From: Welwitschia mirabilis
Taxonomy: Eukaryota; Gnetophyta; Gnetopsida; Welwitschiales
Length of the DNA: 41,566 nt
Reading direction: 5' to 3'
NCBI GenBank assembly: GCA_051453625.1
Contig: JBOZIK010000001.1
Span: 275,343,006-275,384,571, forward strand
Made by a program: the position numbers and the translations under genes. The notes beneath the pieces were generated by a model. That model did not search any database. It saw only the letters and a list, made by a program, of their open reading frames with translations, and was not told the DNA's origin. Positions 22,095 to 33,849 of this stretch are shown in pieces (the first letter of the stretch is position 1; each line of letters begins with the position of its first letter).

Positions 22095-24889
22095 TGAGCT
22101 CTTTGTGCATCCTAGCATAAGTCTAGAATAAAAAGTGTTCTCTGACACAAGACAAGAAAAGAAAAGAAATGAAATAAAAATCATGAATACATAGGTTAAT
22201 AGTTAAAATGGTTGGGCCCGTGACATGATGAGCTCTTTTAGTCTATCTTAGATTGTTTTGCGGTCAACTTCCTAACTTTTAAGTGGTCCACAGGTGGAGA
22301 TCTTTACATACTAAGCCAGAAGTTGGTCTATAGATGGAGCATTTTGTATATTTGATTTAGTGCTATCTTTATTGATTCAGGGGTCTTTTCACCTTTTGGA
22401 TTCAACTTTTGTATCTCTTTTGAGTCGCCATGGGCATATTAATATCTTTATTGGCTAATTTGTAAAGCTTCTTGATATTTTTTCTTTGTTTTAATAAAGC
22501 ATGTGAAATAGTGTTCATTCAGAGCAAGAAGAGTTATGAACTTGTGAAATTGTTGTCATAATAGAGGACCAAGGAAAAGGAGAGGCATGCATGCACGCTT
22601 TTTGTTGGCTATTTCCTAGATCTCAAATGTGATCCTCTATAGGGAGTCAAGGAAGTAAGATGGGAACCACAAAGGGCAATTTGTTGAGAACACTAGGAGC
22701 AAGGGGGAGATTGACCTACTATTCTTTTGAGGGGAGTTATAATCTGTCACCTAGCTCCCCTATCCTACCCTTGCCGTTTGTAAGTCCCACATCTTTCTCA
22801 TCATATCTACCCTTGCCCTTTAGATTTAATGAAGGATTGTACTTTAGAGGCACTTAAGCCCTTGGTGCACATTGCCTTAGCCTAGTAATTCCTGTGCCCA
22901 CAACTAGTTCCCTTTAGATTTGATGAAGGATCCTGCTTTGGAGGTATTGAAGCCATTGTGCATGATACCTTAGCCCTCTAGTCCATTCATTTCATTAAAT
23001 GATTTAACTCCATGGTAGTTTTATCTACTTAAGTTTTGATCTACAACAAGAATAGAAGAAGGATTTCATAAGAATTCTTATGAGTATCGTATTGAATATC
23101 CTTTGAAATTTTGTTGCATCTTTGCTTTCGACAAAGTGTATATCCCTATAATCACCATCATCAAAATAATAAGGTTTGATCTCTCATAAGTGATTTTGAG
23201 AAAGCTTTGAGGAAAAGATTCATAGTTAAAAAAATTTTAATATCTAGCTTAGTTCAAAGGTCATTGGCAGAAGAGGAAGAAGAAGTGAATTGATGAAAAG
23301 AATCCTCTTGATCATAAGGAAAGCATTGCAGGTTTTTGATTTCTATAAGTATCTCCTTCCCTTGAACAATTATCTATATTGCATTAATGAGGAAACATAT
23401 CTTGAAAATATGATGAGATATTAACATATTTATATGTAAAGATATTCTTTGATCCCTTGGTAGAATGCTAATCTATCCTTAGGAGTGACTATACTCCATT
23501 TTTAAATTAATATTGTGATATCTTAACATTGAACTCTAACTTGAGTTTCGTCTCCTACATATTTCGCATGTCAAAATCCTTGAAACCACTTTTCATTTTG
23601 GTTAAATCCCAAATTATGTGAAAGACATTGTCAAATAAATTGATGATGATGTCAAATTCACAAAGTTATAGTTTTCATTTTAGCTAGAGGTTGATCTTAC
23701 AATGATTATCATAATATCATAGGAGGCACGAAGATCTAGATTAAGGATATCAAGTGTACTTCAAAGGTCTATAACTGGTCAATGAAAGTAGAACTATCCA
23801 TTGGGAAAGCAACAAGCTACTTTAAGGAATTGGCTGGTTAAGTTCATCTATCTCAACAAAGGCTTCATGATTCCATTTAGTTTGAAAATCTTAAAACCCT
23901 AGATTAATAAATATGTATGCTAAATTCTTATAAGATAAAACTAAATGTTAATGAAGGAAAAAACATAAATACAATGATTATTAAAAATCATAGAATTATT
24001 AGGGATGATGCAGAAGATCAAATAAGATGAGAAGCCATTACCTTATTATGGATAATAATCACAAATCGTACATGTTGCTTAGTCTAATGACGAGTCTTTC
24101 ATTATGATAACATGATGGAGTTTAGAATGACCCTAATATGCATCAATTATTTTCTAATATTGAATTGGAAATGGAAATAAGTAGAACACATATGATTCAC
24201 ATGACTACAATAATTAGCTTTTTATAATAATATTACTTGCTACCATATACAATATTGTTCATTAAATATAAATTAGTCATTAACACATACAATGAGTAAA
24301 GGGGTAGTTTTCTTGGTGGGAGTTCTAGTGGCATTGTAGCATAAAAACCTGCTATATTAGTTGTGAGACAATTATTCCCTAAAGAACACGTTGACTTGAT
24401 TGAGGATAATTATCTAAGAATATCTGGATTGCCTTGTGAATAAGTTAGAGTGACAGTGAACCGTTATGACACCTTACTTATTTGTTTAAGGTAAGCGTTG
24501 ATTAGTTTGATGGTGAGAACCATCTAAGACCATTTTAAGTTTCTTGAGCATTTGATTGTTATGTTAAGAGCTTTATAATCCTAGAGTGGGAACTTCAAGG
24601 CACTTCATGATTTATCAATGAGCCAAAGATGACTTCATCCTATGCTAAGACATGTAACTCATAAATATATGTAATTGAAAATCTTTCATCTGATAAATGT
24701 AATGGCACATATAATGTAAAACTATAATATTAAACTGTTACTAATTTTTTCACTAAACTATGATTTATAAGTTAGCTAAAATACAATTGTTACATTACAA
24801 ATAAAGCATGACAACATCATATGTTTAGTTTAATTACTTTAAATACATATTAGTTAAAATACTTCTAGGATGGAGGGGTGTCAGACTCT
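22095..24889. other. Spacer between the two LINE copies, no gene recognised
   Basis: Mostly AT-rich with a GC-richer island at 22560-22980 that holds a duplicated sequence (see separate entry). A 65-residue open frame at 22660-22857 starts MGTTKGNLLRTLGARGRLTY and ends with PLPFRFNEGLYFRGT. It has no recognised family and may be part of an unknown repeat or of a LINE ORF1. The rest shows no domain. Confidence 0.4.
22816..22973. repeat. Two-copy imperfect duplication, period about 94
   Basis: CCCTTTAGATTTAATGAAGG at 22816 recurs as CCCTTTAGATTTGATGAAGG at 22910, and similarity continues to GCCTTAG / ACCTTAG (22880 / 22973). On the plus strand both copies can encode PFRF(N/D)EG, although the frame breaks soon after. 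Confidence 0.75.
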
Positions 24890-24982
24890 AATTGGTAATT
24901 TGATATTAACCTTCAAAATCATCCAAAATACAAAGTACAAGATTAAGAAGACTGTGAGCAAGCTATAGGAATAGTGAATCTC

Positions 24983-24984
<2 letters not shown>

Positions 24985-25032
<48 letters not shown>
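24985..25032. repeat. (GA)n microsatellite, about 24 units
   Basis: An uninterrupted AG/GA run lies within the 3' end of LINE copy B. Copy A has no such run at the matching point (about 18010), so the microsatellite arose or expanded after the copies separated. Confidence 0.95.
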
Positions 25033-25033
<1 letters not shown>

Positions 25034-28000
25034 AGTGAGTGAAGATAAAAAAATTCTTGTAATAGGAGAATACATCATCATAACTAAAGGGGAAAAATGT
25101 ATGAGCAGATAATGCATCATCATAATTGAAGATAAAATCTTTGAATGTAATAAAAGAAATTTAATCATCCTTTATTTCATGATCCTTGAGTCGTATATAC
25201 CCACTCTAGCAGTCTTTAGTCTTTGCTATGTCCACTAGTTGTAAGCTGTGTAGGGGCTAGCATGGAGGTTTGAATAAAAAGGATGTGCTATGGAATAATT
25301 AGATTCTGAGGAGGCAATCATGAAATTGAGTAAAGCCTATCTAACCAATATTGTAATAGCTAGAGGAGATAATTAAACTTCAATTGAGTTTTTGTCACAT
25401 GAGTGTGGATGAAAAAAGCATACTTTACAAAATAGAAGCTTTAAATCCTAAGTTTAGAAAAACAGAGATAGTATCAATTCTTCGAAAAACATGGTTGCAT
25501 CAGTGTTTCTAGATTAAATGAAGGATGTACAGTTTAAAACACTTTCAAAGGAATAGATAGTACCCTAGAAGATTTGGTGTATCTATGAGAAGAATGTACT
25601 GTTGAATGTAAGCCTTGAAAGGGTATAAATCCCATGTCTAAGCATTTTGAACCACAAAGCAATCAATAAGGCAATGTCAAAAACTTTCCTTCTTATTGCA
25701 AAATGGGTAGATAGTAGTTGCAAATCCTTGACAGAGAATCCTTTTACTAATACTTAGGCCTTGGTGAAGGAGATATCACAAAAAGTACTATTTTTTGGTA
25801 AGGAAGGTAATTTTCAGATGCTTTGGGATCTTGATATCCATGATTCTTCATGCCATAATCTATCTGAATGTTTCTAAGTGGATATCTTTTTGAAAAGCAT
25901 ATGATGAAACTCTGTTGCTTTATAAAGATAAAAAGGATTTCCTTGTGTTCACTGTAATAAGTTTAGAGGTAANNNNNNNNNNNNNNNNNNNNNNNNNNNN
26001 NNNNNNNNNNNNNNNNNNNNNNNNNNNNNNNNNNNNNNNNNNNNNNNNNNNNNNNNNNNNNNNNNNNNNNNNNNNNNNNNNNNNNNNNNNNNNNNNNNNN
26101 NNNNNNNNNNNNNNNNNNNNNNNNNNNNNNNNNNNNNNNNNNNNNNNNNNNNNNNNNNNNNNNNNNNNNNNNNNNNNNNNNNNNNNNNNNNNNNNNNNNN
26201 NNNNNNNNNNNNNNNNNNNNNNNNNNNNNNNNNNNNNNNNNNNNNNNNNNNNNNNNNNNNNNNNNNNNNNNNNNNNNNNNNNNNNNNNNNNNNNNNNNNN
26301 NNNNNNNNNNNNNNNNNNNNNNNNNNNNNNNNNNNNNNNNNNNNNNNNNNNNNNNNNNNNNNNNNNNNNNNNNNNNNNNNNNNNNNNNNNNNNNNNNNNN
26401 NNNNNNNNNNNNNNNNAAACATAATTAGCTTAAACATGAACTACATGAGAAATTTGAGAAATAAATTCACACTGTTTTTGTTTTTAGTTGTAGCGTTTGA
26501 GTTGCCATAGAGTTATTGAAAGGTTTCCCATCACATTCACTAATTAATTAGGCAAAGATATGGAAGCCAATCCACACCTTTATTAAACTAATAAGTTACC
26601 AACTGAGGTCTTACAGAAGCAATTGAAGTGTCATTTAATGGTATACAACATGGAACTATATCCTATAAGGTGTAAGAAGGGACAGGAAAATTATTTCAAA
26701 CAATCTTCTTATAAGGCTTTCCCCATGTAATTCAAAATCTTTTTAGGACAATGGATCCATGAATCTTGACAACCTTTAGAGACATAGACGAGCTAATAAG
26801 ATAGATACCTTTCTAGTTTGGTCTATTTTTCAGAGAAGTGTCTTGAATCATTCAAAAATAAGTTAAACTCCCATCATATGGGGTTGCACCAACTAGCTAA
26901 TTACTTACCGCAAAGAGAAATACCTTTGAGGAAAGTAGTCAAAAGGATCTACATCTTCTTTTTTCTTATGTAAGCAACAAATCCTCCATGCAACTGTGCA
27001 TAATCCTTTTCCATCATCGTTACTGAACTAGATGAGTGACTTTTAATTCACTTGTAACTTGAAACAACAAGGATGCAATAAGAGGACTAATGAATATGAA
27101 TAGTAAATTAAACACCTTTACATACTAAGTATTTCCCAACCGACATGAGCTTTTTAGCTTTTTCATTTATCTAATTGGGAAGTCAATTTATTAATAGTAA
27201 AGTTCCATAGTCACATAAAAGTCCTTTGAAAAGAAAAGGAAATTCCAACGATTTTAACCACCTCATCATCTTTAATAATTTTTCATGTTTTAAAGAAAAG
27301 CCACGTATAAATTTTGAAAAGAGTAAACACTGAAGACTTTTCCTAATTGTTCTTAGAACTATAGATAGAACAATAAAGATCAATCCTAGAGACTAGCTGC
27401 TTATTATAACTCGAGCATTCTTAATTAAAGAAGTTATCGTTTGCAAAGTGCATGTTAATAAGCTACTCAAACACCATGAATAAGATTATGTTGCTCGTCC
27501 TTTTGAATAGCATGACATGAAAAGTCAATTGCAATGATAAAAATATGATGAGCGAAAGGGCATTCTTGCCTTATAGATTTTTCAGTAGAAAAGGTGGAAC
27601 TAACGCCTCCTATAGTGGCAACACAAGCATTTCCATCCTTGAACAAACAATTTACCTTACGAATGAAAACCTTACCAAATCCTCATTTTTTAATGCAAGC
27701 TAAAATAAAGTTCTATTTAATCCTATCATAAGCTTTTACATAATCAAGTTTAGGGATGATAATGTCTTGATTCTTAGAAGAGGATGAGCATCATATTTTG
27801 TTGGAGTATTGTGGCAATGAATTTTTCAGATACAAATGACATATCATGAGTAAAACTCTCCATGAGTTATTTTTAAAAATGTTTTCAAGCTGCATTAATG
27901 TAATCTAGAAATATTGATACTATTGTATTTTGTATTGCTTGACTGGTTTGATAGATCTATGAGATCTACCCAGACATAATAAAATTTAGATTCCTGTATT

Positions 28001-28185
28001 CTTTGCCATGCTAAATCTTCTCAAGCAAATACAAAATTATTAAGAATATAATTATATTTAACAAAACCACTCTACTTAATACAAGTAATACTAGGGAGGA
28101 TAGTCATCAACACTAAGCATTTAGCTAAATTATTATAAGGAACATTAAGTAATTAGTTTCTAATTGGCAATGGAATGCAAACCAC

Positions 28186-28401
28186 CTAATTTTTACAAAA
28201 GATGAATGACATCTTGCTTATCTTTGGACGTAAGCTACCTTCATGTAATGCTTTTTGAACTACTCTAAAGTAGTCTTTCCCAATAATATCCCAATGCTTT
28301 TTATGAAATTCTATAGAAAAAATATCCATTCCTAGAGTTCTATAATTACCCATACTAAACCAAGCTGCTTTTAACTCATCCTTTATAATATCTTCTCCCA
28401 A
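28186..28401 (-). pseudogene. LINE reverse transcriptase N-terminal fragment (copy B)
   Basis: A 71-residue open frame reads MGEDIIKDELKAAWFSMGNY, then RTLGMDIFSIEFHKKHWDII and FRVVQKALHEGSL. It corresponds to the LINE RT entry motif in which KAPGPDG is normal; here that run is decayed to YRTLGMD, so it is inactive. It aligns with 21000-21154 of copy A. Confidence 0.75.
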
Positions 28402-29313
28402 CTTTGATTATGGAATTCTAAAATTTTTTGGAAAATAAAGTTAGCATTTGAGTTAAAGAAATATTGATGAGAATCATTTGATTTGAAGACCTAAGTAAAA
28501 GAATTAACTTAATAAAGAAGAGTGTCTTGAGGACTAAGGTGTAAACCACCATTAAATTCAAGTTTGTTTAATTGAAAATAAGTAGAACATCTCTTAAGAA
28601 ACTTAAAAAAAGCCTTTACAACTAGAACCTTGAATATTAAGTCAAGAAATTCTACTCTTAATAGTAATACTTTTAGCAGAGTAAATTTCCTAGGAATTTA
28701 AGTAATTGATTTCTGAAAATTACTTAACGAGATGATGATTTAAAGGGTCTTATTCTGTAGCAACATAAACTAATAACATATGCTATCTAGTATTTGAATA
28801 CTTCTCTTGCTTTATCAATTATTTATTTATCAACATGTCTAGAATGATTCCATATATGACACATAGCACAAGCTCACCATGCAATCCCATCTAATACTGC
28901 TACTACGATGAGGCTCTGCACTACATAAAATATGCAAAATAGTTTTACTGCATTTAGGATTATATGCATTTCCATACAATCTAAAGAAAGAAGAATAATT
29001 TTGCTTGGTCTAATATTTGAAATCAATTTGCATACTTGAAAGAAATCATTTTGATTCTGGAAAGATATAGAATAAAATTATAATTTATTAAGGCGTTGAA
29101 GAATAGAATCACATCCTGATTGAAACTTTGACTAAGCACAAAATCATCCTTGAGAGGAAGACTAATATTGTTGAAGGAAATCAATANNNNNNNNNNNNNN
29201 NNNNNNNNNNNNNNNNNNNNNNNNNNNNNNNNNNNNNNNNNNNNNNNNNNNNNNNNNNNNNNNNNNNNNNNNNNNNNNNNNNNNNNGACTAATATTGTTA
29301 AAGGAAATCAATA

Positions 29314-30580
29314 AGATAAAATTACTTTTTAAGTGAAGACTTGGAACATTTTTCTAAAAAATCCATTTGAAAAGAAAACCTTCTATCTTATCAAAAAAAT
29401 TCACTTTCATATTAAAATTTCTATAAAGGAGTCGAGGTCATTTGGAAGAGATCAAGTTAACTTTACATGCAAGGTGATTCTTCTAGAAGCTTTGTTTGAA
29501 GCATAAATGCGACAAATTCCAAAAACTTCATGAGGGAAACAAAGAAGCACACAACTATATGTCTTTTAAGAACTATGATCATTTTAAACTANNNNNNNNN
29601 NNNNNNNNNNNNNNNNNNNNNNNNNNNNNNNNNNNNNNNNNNNNNNNNNNNNNNNNNNNNNNNNNNNNNNNNNNNNNNNNNNNNNNNNNNNAGAACTATG
29701 ATCATTTTGAACTACTTTAGAGTATCAACATGAATAAAGAATAATAAAGGGTATACTTCTACTAGTATGATACTTTGTTATAAACATAATGCTATTTCTA
29801 ATAAAAAACTATTCATTAAAAGTCATTTTTTTCTTTAGACATTTTAATTTCTTGTAATAATATAAAACTAGGATATAGGGGACATTGTTGAATGCAATGC
29901 CCAACTCTTATTCTCCTACTGCTATGTATCAACCCTTGGACATCTCAGGAATACATAATCATGAATACATGGGGATGCGAATCCCATCCAATTAAATAAA
30001 TTAACCATTAGGTTGTAGTTAAGTCCATGTGATTCTCATAGGATTTTCCTACAATCTGAAACTAATTATAGGTTTGAATGCTATTTTTATGGCTTTTGTA
30101 ACAAGAGAAGTGTTATTATTAAAAAATATTATTACTAAAAGACTATTATTTTTTTTGGGAGCATTCATCAGGAGTGGTCCATTTACATGATTTCATCATT
30201 TCAAAGTTTTCTACTATTGATTTCTTCTTCTTCTTTTTTTAACGGAGCACCATTTGAAAGAGGATGTGTGTAATTTGTGTAACTAAAGACTTTTTGAATA
30301 AGGAAGCATAAACTTCTTTCTTTTTTCTAGATGAATAGGAGTGGATTTTTTGAGTTTTGGGTGTTATATGCTTTTTATGTCTAGATTCTAGTACTTCGAT
30401 AAAAATTGAACCCTAAAGAAGAATGAGTTTGAGCTCTGTCCTTATAAACTTCTTCAATAAATCTCTTCTATTATAAGAGGGAAAAATGGTTAAATAAATG
30501 ACCTTCTCTATGGTAATAGCTATAGGAATTTAGAAGATTAGAGTAGAAAACTTGTTATTGAGGGGTAGCAAAACTAACTT
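29314..30580. other. AT-rich spacer with one 100-N gap
   Basis: No domain recognised. The gap at 29592-29691 is flanked by AGAACTATGATCATTTTAAA on the left and AGAACTATGATCATTTTGAA on the right, so it is an assembly overlap. The open frame at 29496-29733 runs across this artefact. Confidence 0.45.
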
Positions 30581-30702
30581 GGGATAAAAATTAACTGGTA
30601 CATTAGAGATGTATCCTTCCGGTCCTCTCATACTAAGGAAAGGTCCTCTCAATGCTCTAACATCCGCACCAAATATGGACTGACTGTCTCAAAACGTTCT
30701 AT
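30581..30702 (-). pseudogene. Plastid 23S rRNA fragment (nuclear plastid DNA), minus strand
   Basis: On the plus strand, AACTGGTACATTAGAGATGT (30593-30612), GGTCCTCTCATACTAAGG (30621-30638), GGTCCTCTCAATGCTCTAAC (30642-30661) and ACTGTCTCAAAACGTTCT (30683-30700) match the complement of the 3' part of plastid 23S rRNA. That part includes the sarcin-ricin loop (normally GGTCCTCTCGTACTAGGG in this orientation). The order and spacing are kept over about 110 bases. Nearly all differences from the plastid sequence I know are C-to-T or G-to-A, several at CpG, as expected for a methylated nuclear insert. The insert ends abruptly at about 30700, so it is not a functional rRNA. A mitochondrial 26S origin is less likely because the AAAGGTCCTCTCAATGCTCT part fits plastid. 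Confidence 0.8.
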
Positions 30703-33700
30703 TATTCAAATTTATATTGGTAAAATACCTTGTTTTAGTTACAAGTAAGAAAAAAATTCTGAATATCAATAACTAGTTCAAGAATCTAATAATCTGAGGG
30801 TCGAATTTATGAAAAATAAGGGTTAAATTTGACAACTCCACACAATAAGCCACATGACATTATTCCAAAGAATTAAAATCAAAATTTAGTTTCTATTGTC
30901 AAACTATTAAATGTGGTGATAAACATAAAGTACATAGAGAAATAGCTTTCTTTATTATACAGGTTTCAGAAAACTCAATCAATAAAAGATTCCATGCAAG
31001 ATATTTTACATGCAAGGCTACAATATCATTTAGCAATAAAACCAAATTATTGTATTCCAAGAAAGACATTGATCTTGGGAACTAACCCAAGATTTACAAG
31101 AAAATATATTGCAAGGAAAGATTGGAAGCATATTCCTCAAATAAATCTTTAGGTACGGTAAGATTAAAATTTAATACTTGCTATTTTGCCTTTGAAATTA
31201 TATGATGAGGCTCTTTGGAAGCCATATTCAATAGCATTTATAGTCTTTGAATCTCCCATACAAAGGGTCAGAATACTGCAAAGATACTAACCCTTTTGTC
31301 ATTACAATTACAAAATATCCTCTTTGATTCACATCCTAAATTTATGCAATTATAGAAAAATGTCTTCAGTTTTCATAATCAAATATTCATTAAAATACTT
31401 TAATCTTAACAAATAACTGAGGAGTGAGGAGGAGTAAAAGAGGAGAGAAAGTTGAAAAAAGAAGTTTGAAAATTTTAAAGTATTGAAAAATATATTTTAA
31501 AACATTTATAAAGGCATACATCTTAGAGTTACTAAGCGTAAATGGTGGCACATTTTGAGAATAAGCAAAAATAACTTTGTATAATATGCAAATATAACAT
31601 TAGACATTTATTTGTTATTACAATTCATAAATAAGTAATTCTAATAGAAAAGATGATTTTATATACTTAATTTTCTTAACAATTAATGTAGCAAAAGCTA
31701 GTTATAGCAAAATGACTTAATATAATAAAGATTTGAGGCTTAGAAATACATGTTTACTAGAAATAGCACTTTCAAAGGGTTGTTTTTCAAAGGGTTGTTA
31801 AAGGTCAAACTAAGAATAATGCCAAATTGAGAATTTTAAATAAAGAATGAGAAAATTATTTTAAAAAATTAGTAAATAAAAAATTTCTCACAAATTATAT
31901 GCTTTTGTTGTATTCTAGGATGATATAAGAAAGTGATAATTGGTTTATGTGAAATTAATTAATGGTTAATAAATTTTTAGAGATCAAATAAAATACTAAT
32001 GTTTAAAACTTGCTACAAAATGCAAAATGGCATATATATAAGAAGAATAAGAAAGAAGTTGAGTAAATGAAGAATAAGTTGAGATAAAGAAAAATGAAAG
32101 GTAACTTCAATTTTTTCCAAGATTTATATGTTATTGCTATGCTCTTATTTGAAATAACATTATGTAAATCTAAAAATGACATGTAGAAACTTATAAAATC
32201 ATTACATCCACTTTGTTTTAAATGATAAGTTCTAAAAGCATACATCAATTTCTTAAAGCCTTGAAAACTTGCATTACGATAGTTTTATATAGAAGAATGG
32301 AAGGATAAGTAAGAGATAAAACACTTAAAAATAAAAGTTTTACTTTATCTTGAATGTCAAATTGCTAACAATAATTGATGCTTTAAATCATGTCACTTCA
32401 ACCACATTTTAGATGCCTTGGAAGAGTTATTTTTAAATTTCACTTAAACTTAATGATGTGAGAAGGTAGTGATGAACAATAGAGTAGATTGTATCTATTT
32501 ATTTAAAAAAAATTCTTGTAAGTTGATTAGATTAATTTAAAAGGATAAACACATTATCCACACTCATCTTTCATTGTCTTCTCACCATTGATAGAAGTCA
32601 TAATCATTATTGGAAATGTTATTAGAAATCCCTGTTACTCTTTACGTTTTACCTCCATTATCACATTTGATCCTTGTAAATATAAAAATATGAGTAATTG
32701 GAAAAAATATGTTAAAAGCTATAAAATTTGAAAAATGTACTAGTTAATTGTTGAACACATAAGCAATACTAATATAGTCACCTATGATGTAGAACGAACT
32801 ATTGTATTTGATAAGAAGGTTTTTTAAATAAACAATATTCATCAACATTAGCATAACATGCTATATTTTATGAATCATAATTTTGTATCAATTATTACTA
32901 TTACTATTGTTGCTATAGTTATTTCCATTATTATCACCATCACAATCATGAGTATCTTTAGTGAAAAGTAAATCTACAATTATAATTGATCTTTGATTTA
33001 TTTATTTATTTATTTATTTTCTCAAAGAGATTCATGGGAAAGCATATTACATGCATTAGGATCTTTGGTTTGTTTAATTAAATGAATACCCATGGGTGCC
33101 CTTTGGAAGCTAGCCACAAAACACACAAGTCTTAGATCCTATGTATCCTAGGATTTCAACCTAAGATGTTGAATCTTCTAGTTTGCATGACTTGATAAAC
33201 ATAAGTTGCACTACTATGCTATGTATTAGATTTTTACTTAATTTTACTATTACCATAATACATTATGAGAATTAGTGGATTTAAAAAATAAAAATAATAC
33301 TAAATTATAATATATACTATAGTTTAGCATCTTTATTTATAAATAATAAATCGACATATGCCAAATTTGAAAATGTTAGTAACCATATATTCTCCTAGAA
33401 GTAGAACCACCATGATCATCTAAATGAATGATTTAATTATGCTAGGTTCTTGTAGTGTGTCAAGGAGAGCATCCAAAGATTCAAATCCATGAACTTCTAA
33501 ATGAAAGATGAGAGGTAACATAATTGTTCACATAACTAGTTCTGATTATCAATTAAAATTCTTATTTAGACAACAAATATAATTAATAGTCTAATTTTAT
33601 GATAGTTAGTGATTTAACAAATAGAACCAATATGTTGTCTATGGTATACTTTCTACTTTCTACATTGAAGATAAAATTGAAACTAATTTTTTTTAATTGT

Positions 33701-33849
33701 GTCTATAAAAATCTAAGGATCTCTTACATAAAAGAAATGTACATGAGATAAGTCTAAAAGATGTCATCTACAAATTTACCTGAAGTTTTGGGTAAAACTT
33801 GAAATAATCAAACAAAAATAATGGACTTCAAGGTTTTATTTATTTTGTA
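30703..33849. other. AT-rich stretch, no gene recognised
   Basis: No domain, RNA gene or LTR edge seen. It includes a 15-bp tandem pair (TTCAAAGGGTTGTTT, 31770-31799) and an (ATTT)n run at 32996-33020. The minus-strand open frame at 32003-32248 is low complexity and aromatic-rich, probably chance. The part next to 33850 may belong to the LINE that follows. Confidence 0.45.
32996..33020. repeat. (ATTT)n microsatellite
   Basis: About six tandem ATTT units, followed by TTCTC. Confidence 0.9.

Larger units (their letters stand above)
24890..29313 (-). mobile_element. L1-like LINE relic, copy B (minus strand)
   Basis: This is a second copy of the element at 17945-22094, same orientation, similar along most of its length but clearly diverged. 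Minus-strand RT pieces include MGEDIIKDELKAAWFSMGNY at 28401, with the block SIEFHKKHWDIIGKDYFRVV, equivalent to the entry motif of copy A. The RT block at 27500-27650 holds the counterpart of the copy A palm. HFAND at about 27450 is a near-intact FADD box, better preserved than in copy A. The left end (24892 onward, GTAATTTGATATTAACCTTC) matches 17948 onward in copy A; the right end similarity ends near 29313. It contains a GA microsatellite and gaps at 25973-26416 (444 N) and 29187-29286 (100 N). Not functional. Confidence 0.85.

Noticed and set aside
24881-25168. Minus-strand open frame with a Ser-Leu repeat
   Set aside because: The repeat is the translated (GA)n microsatellite in the LINE 3' end.
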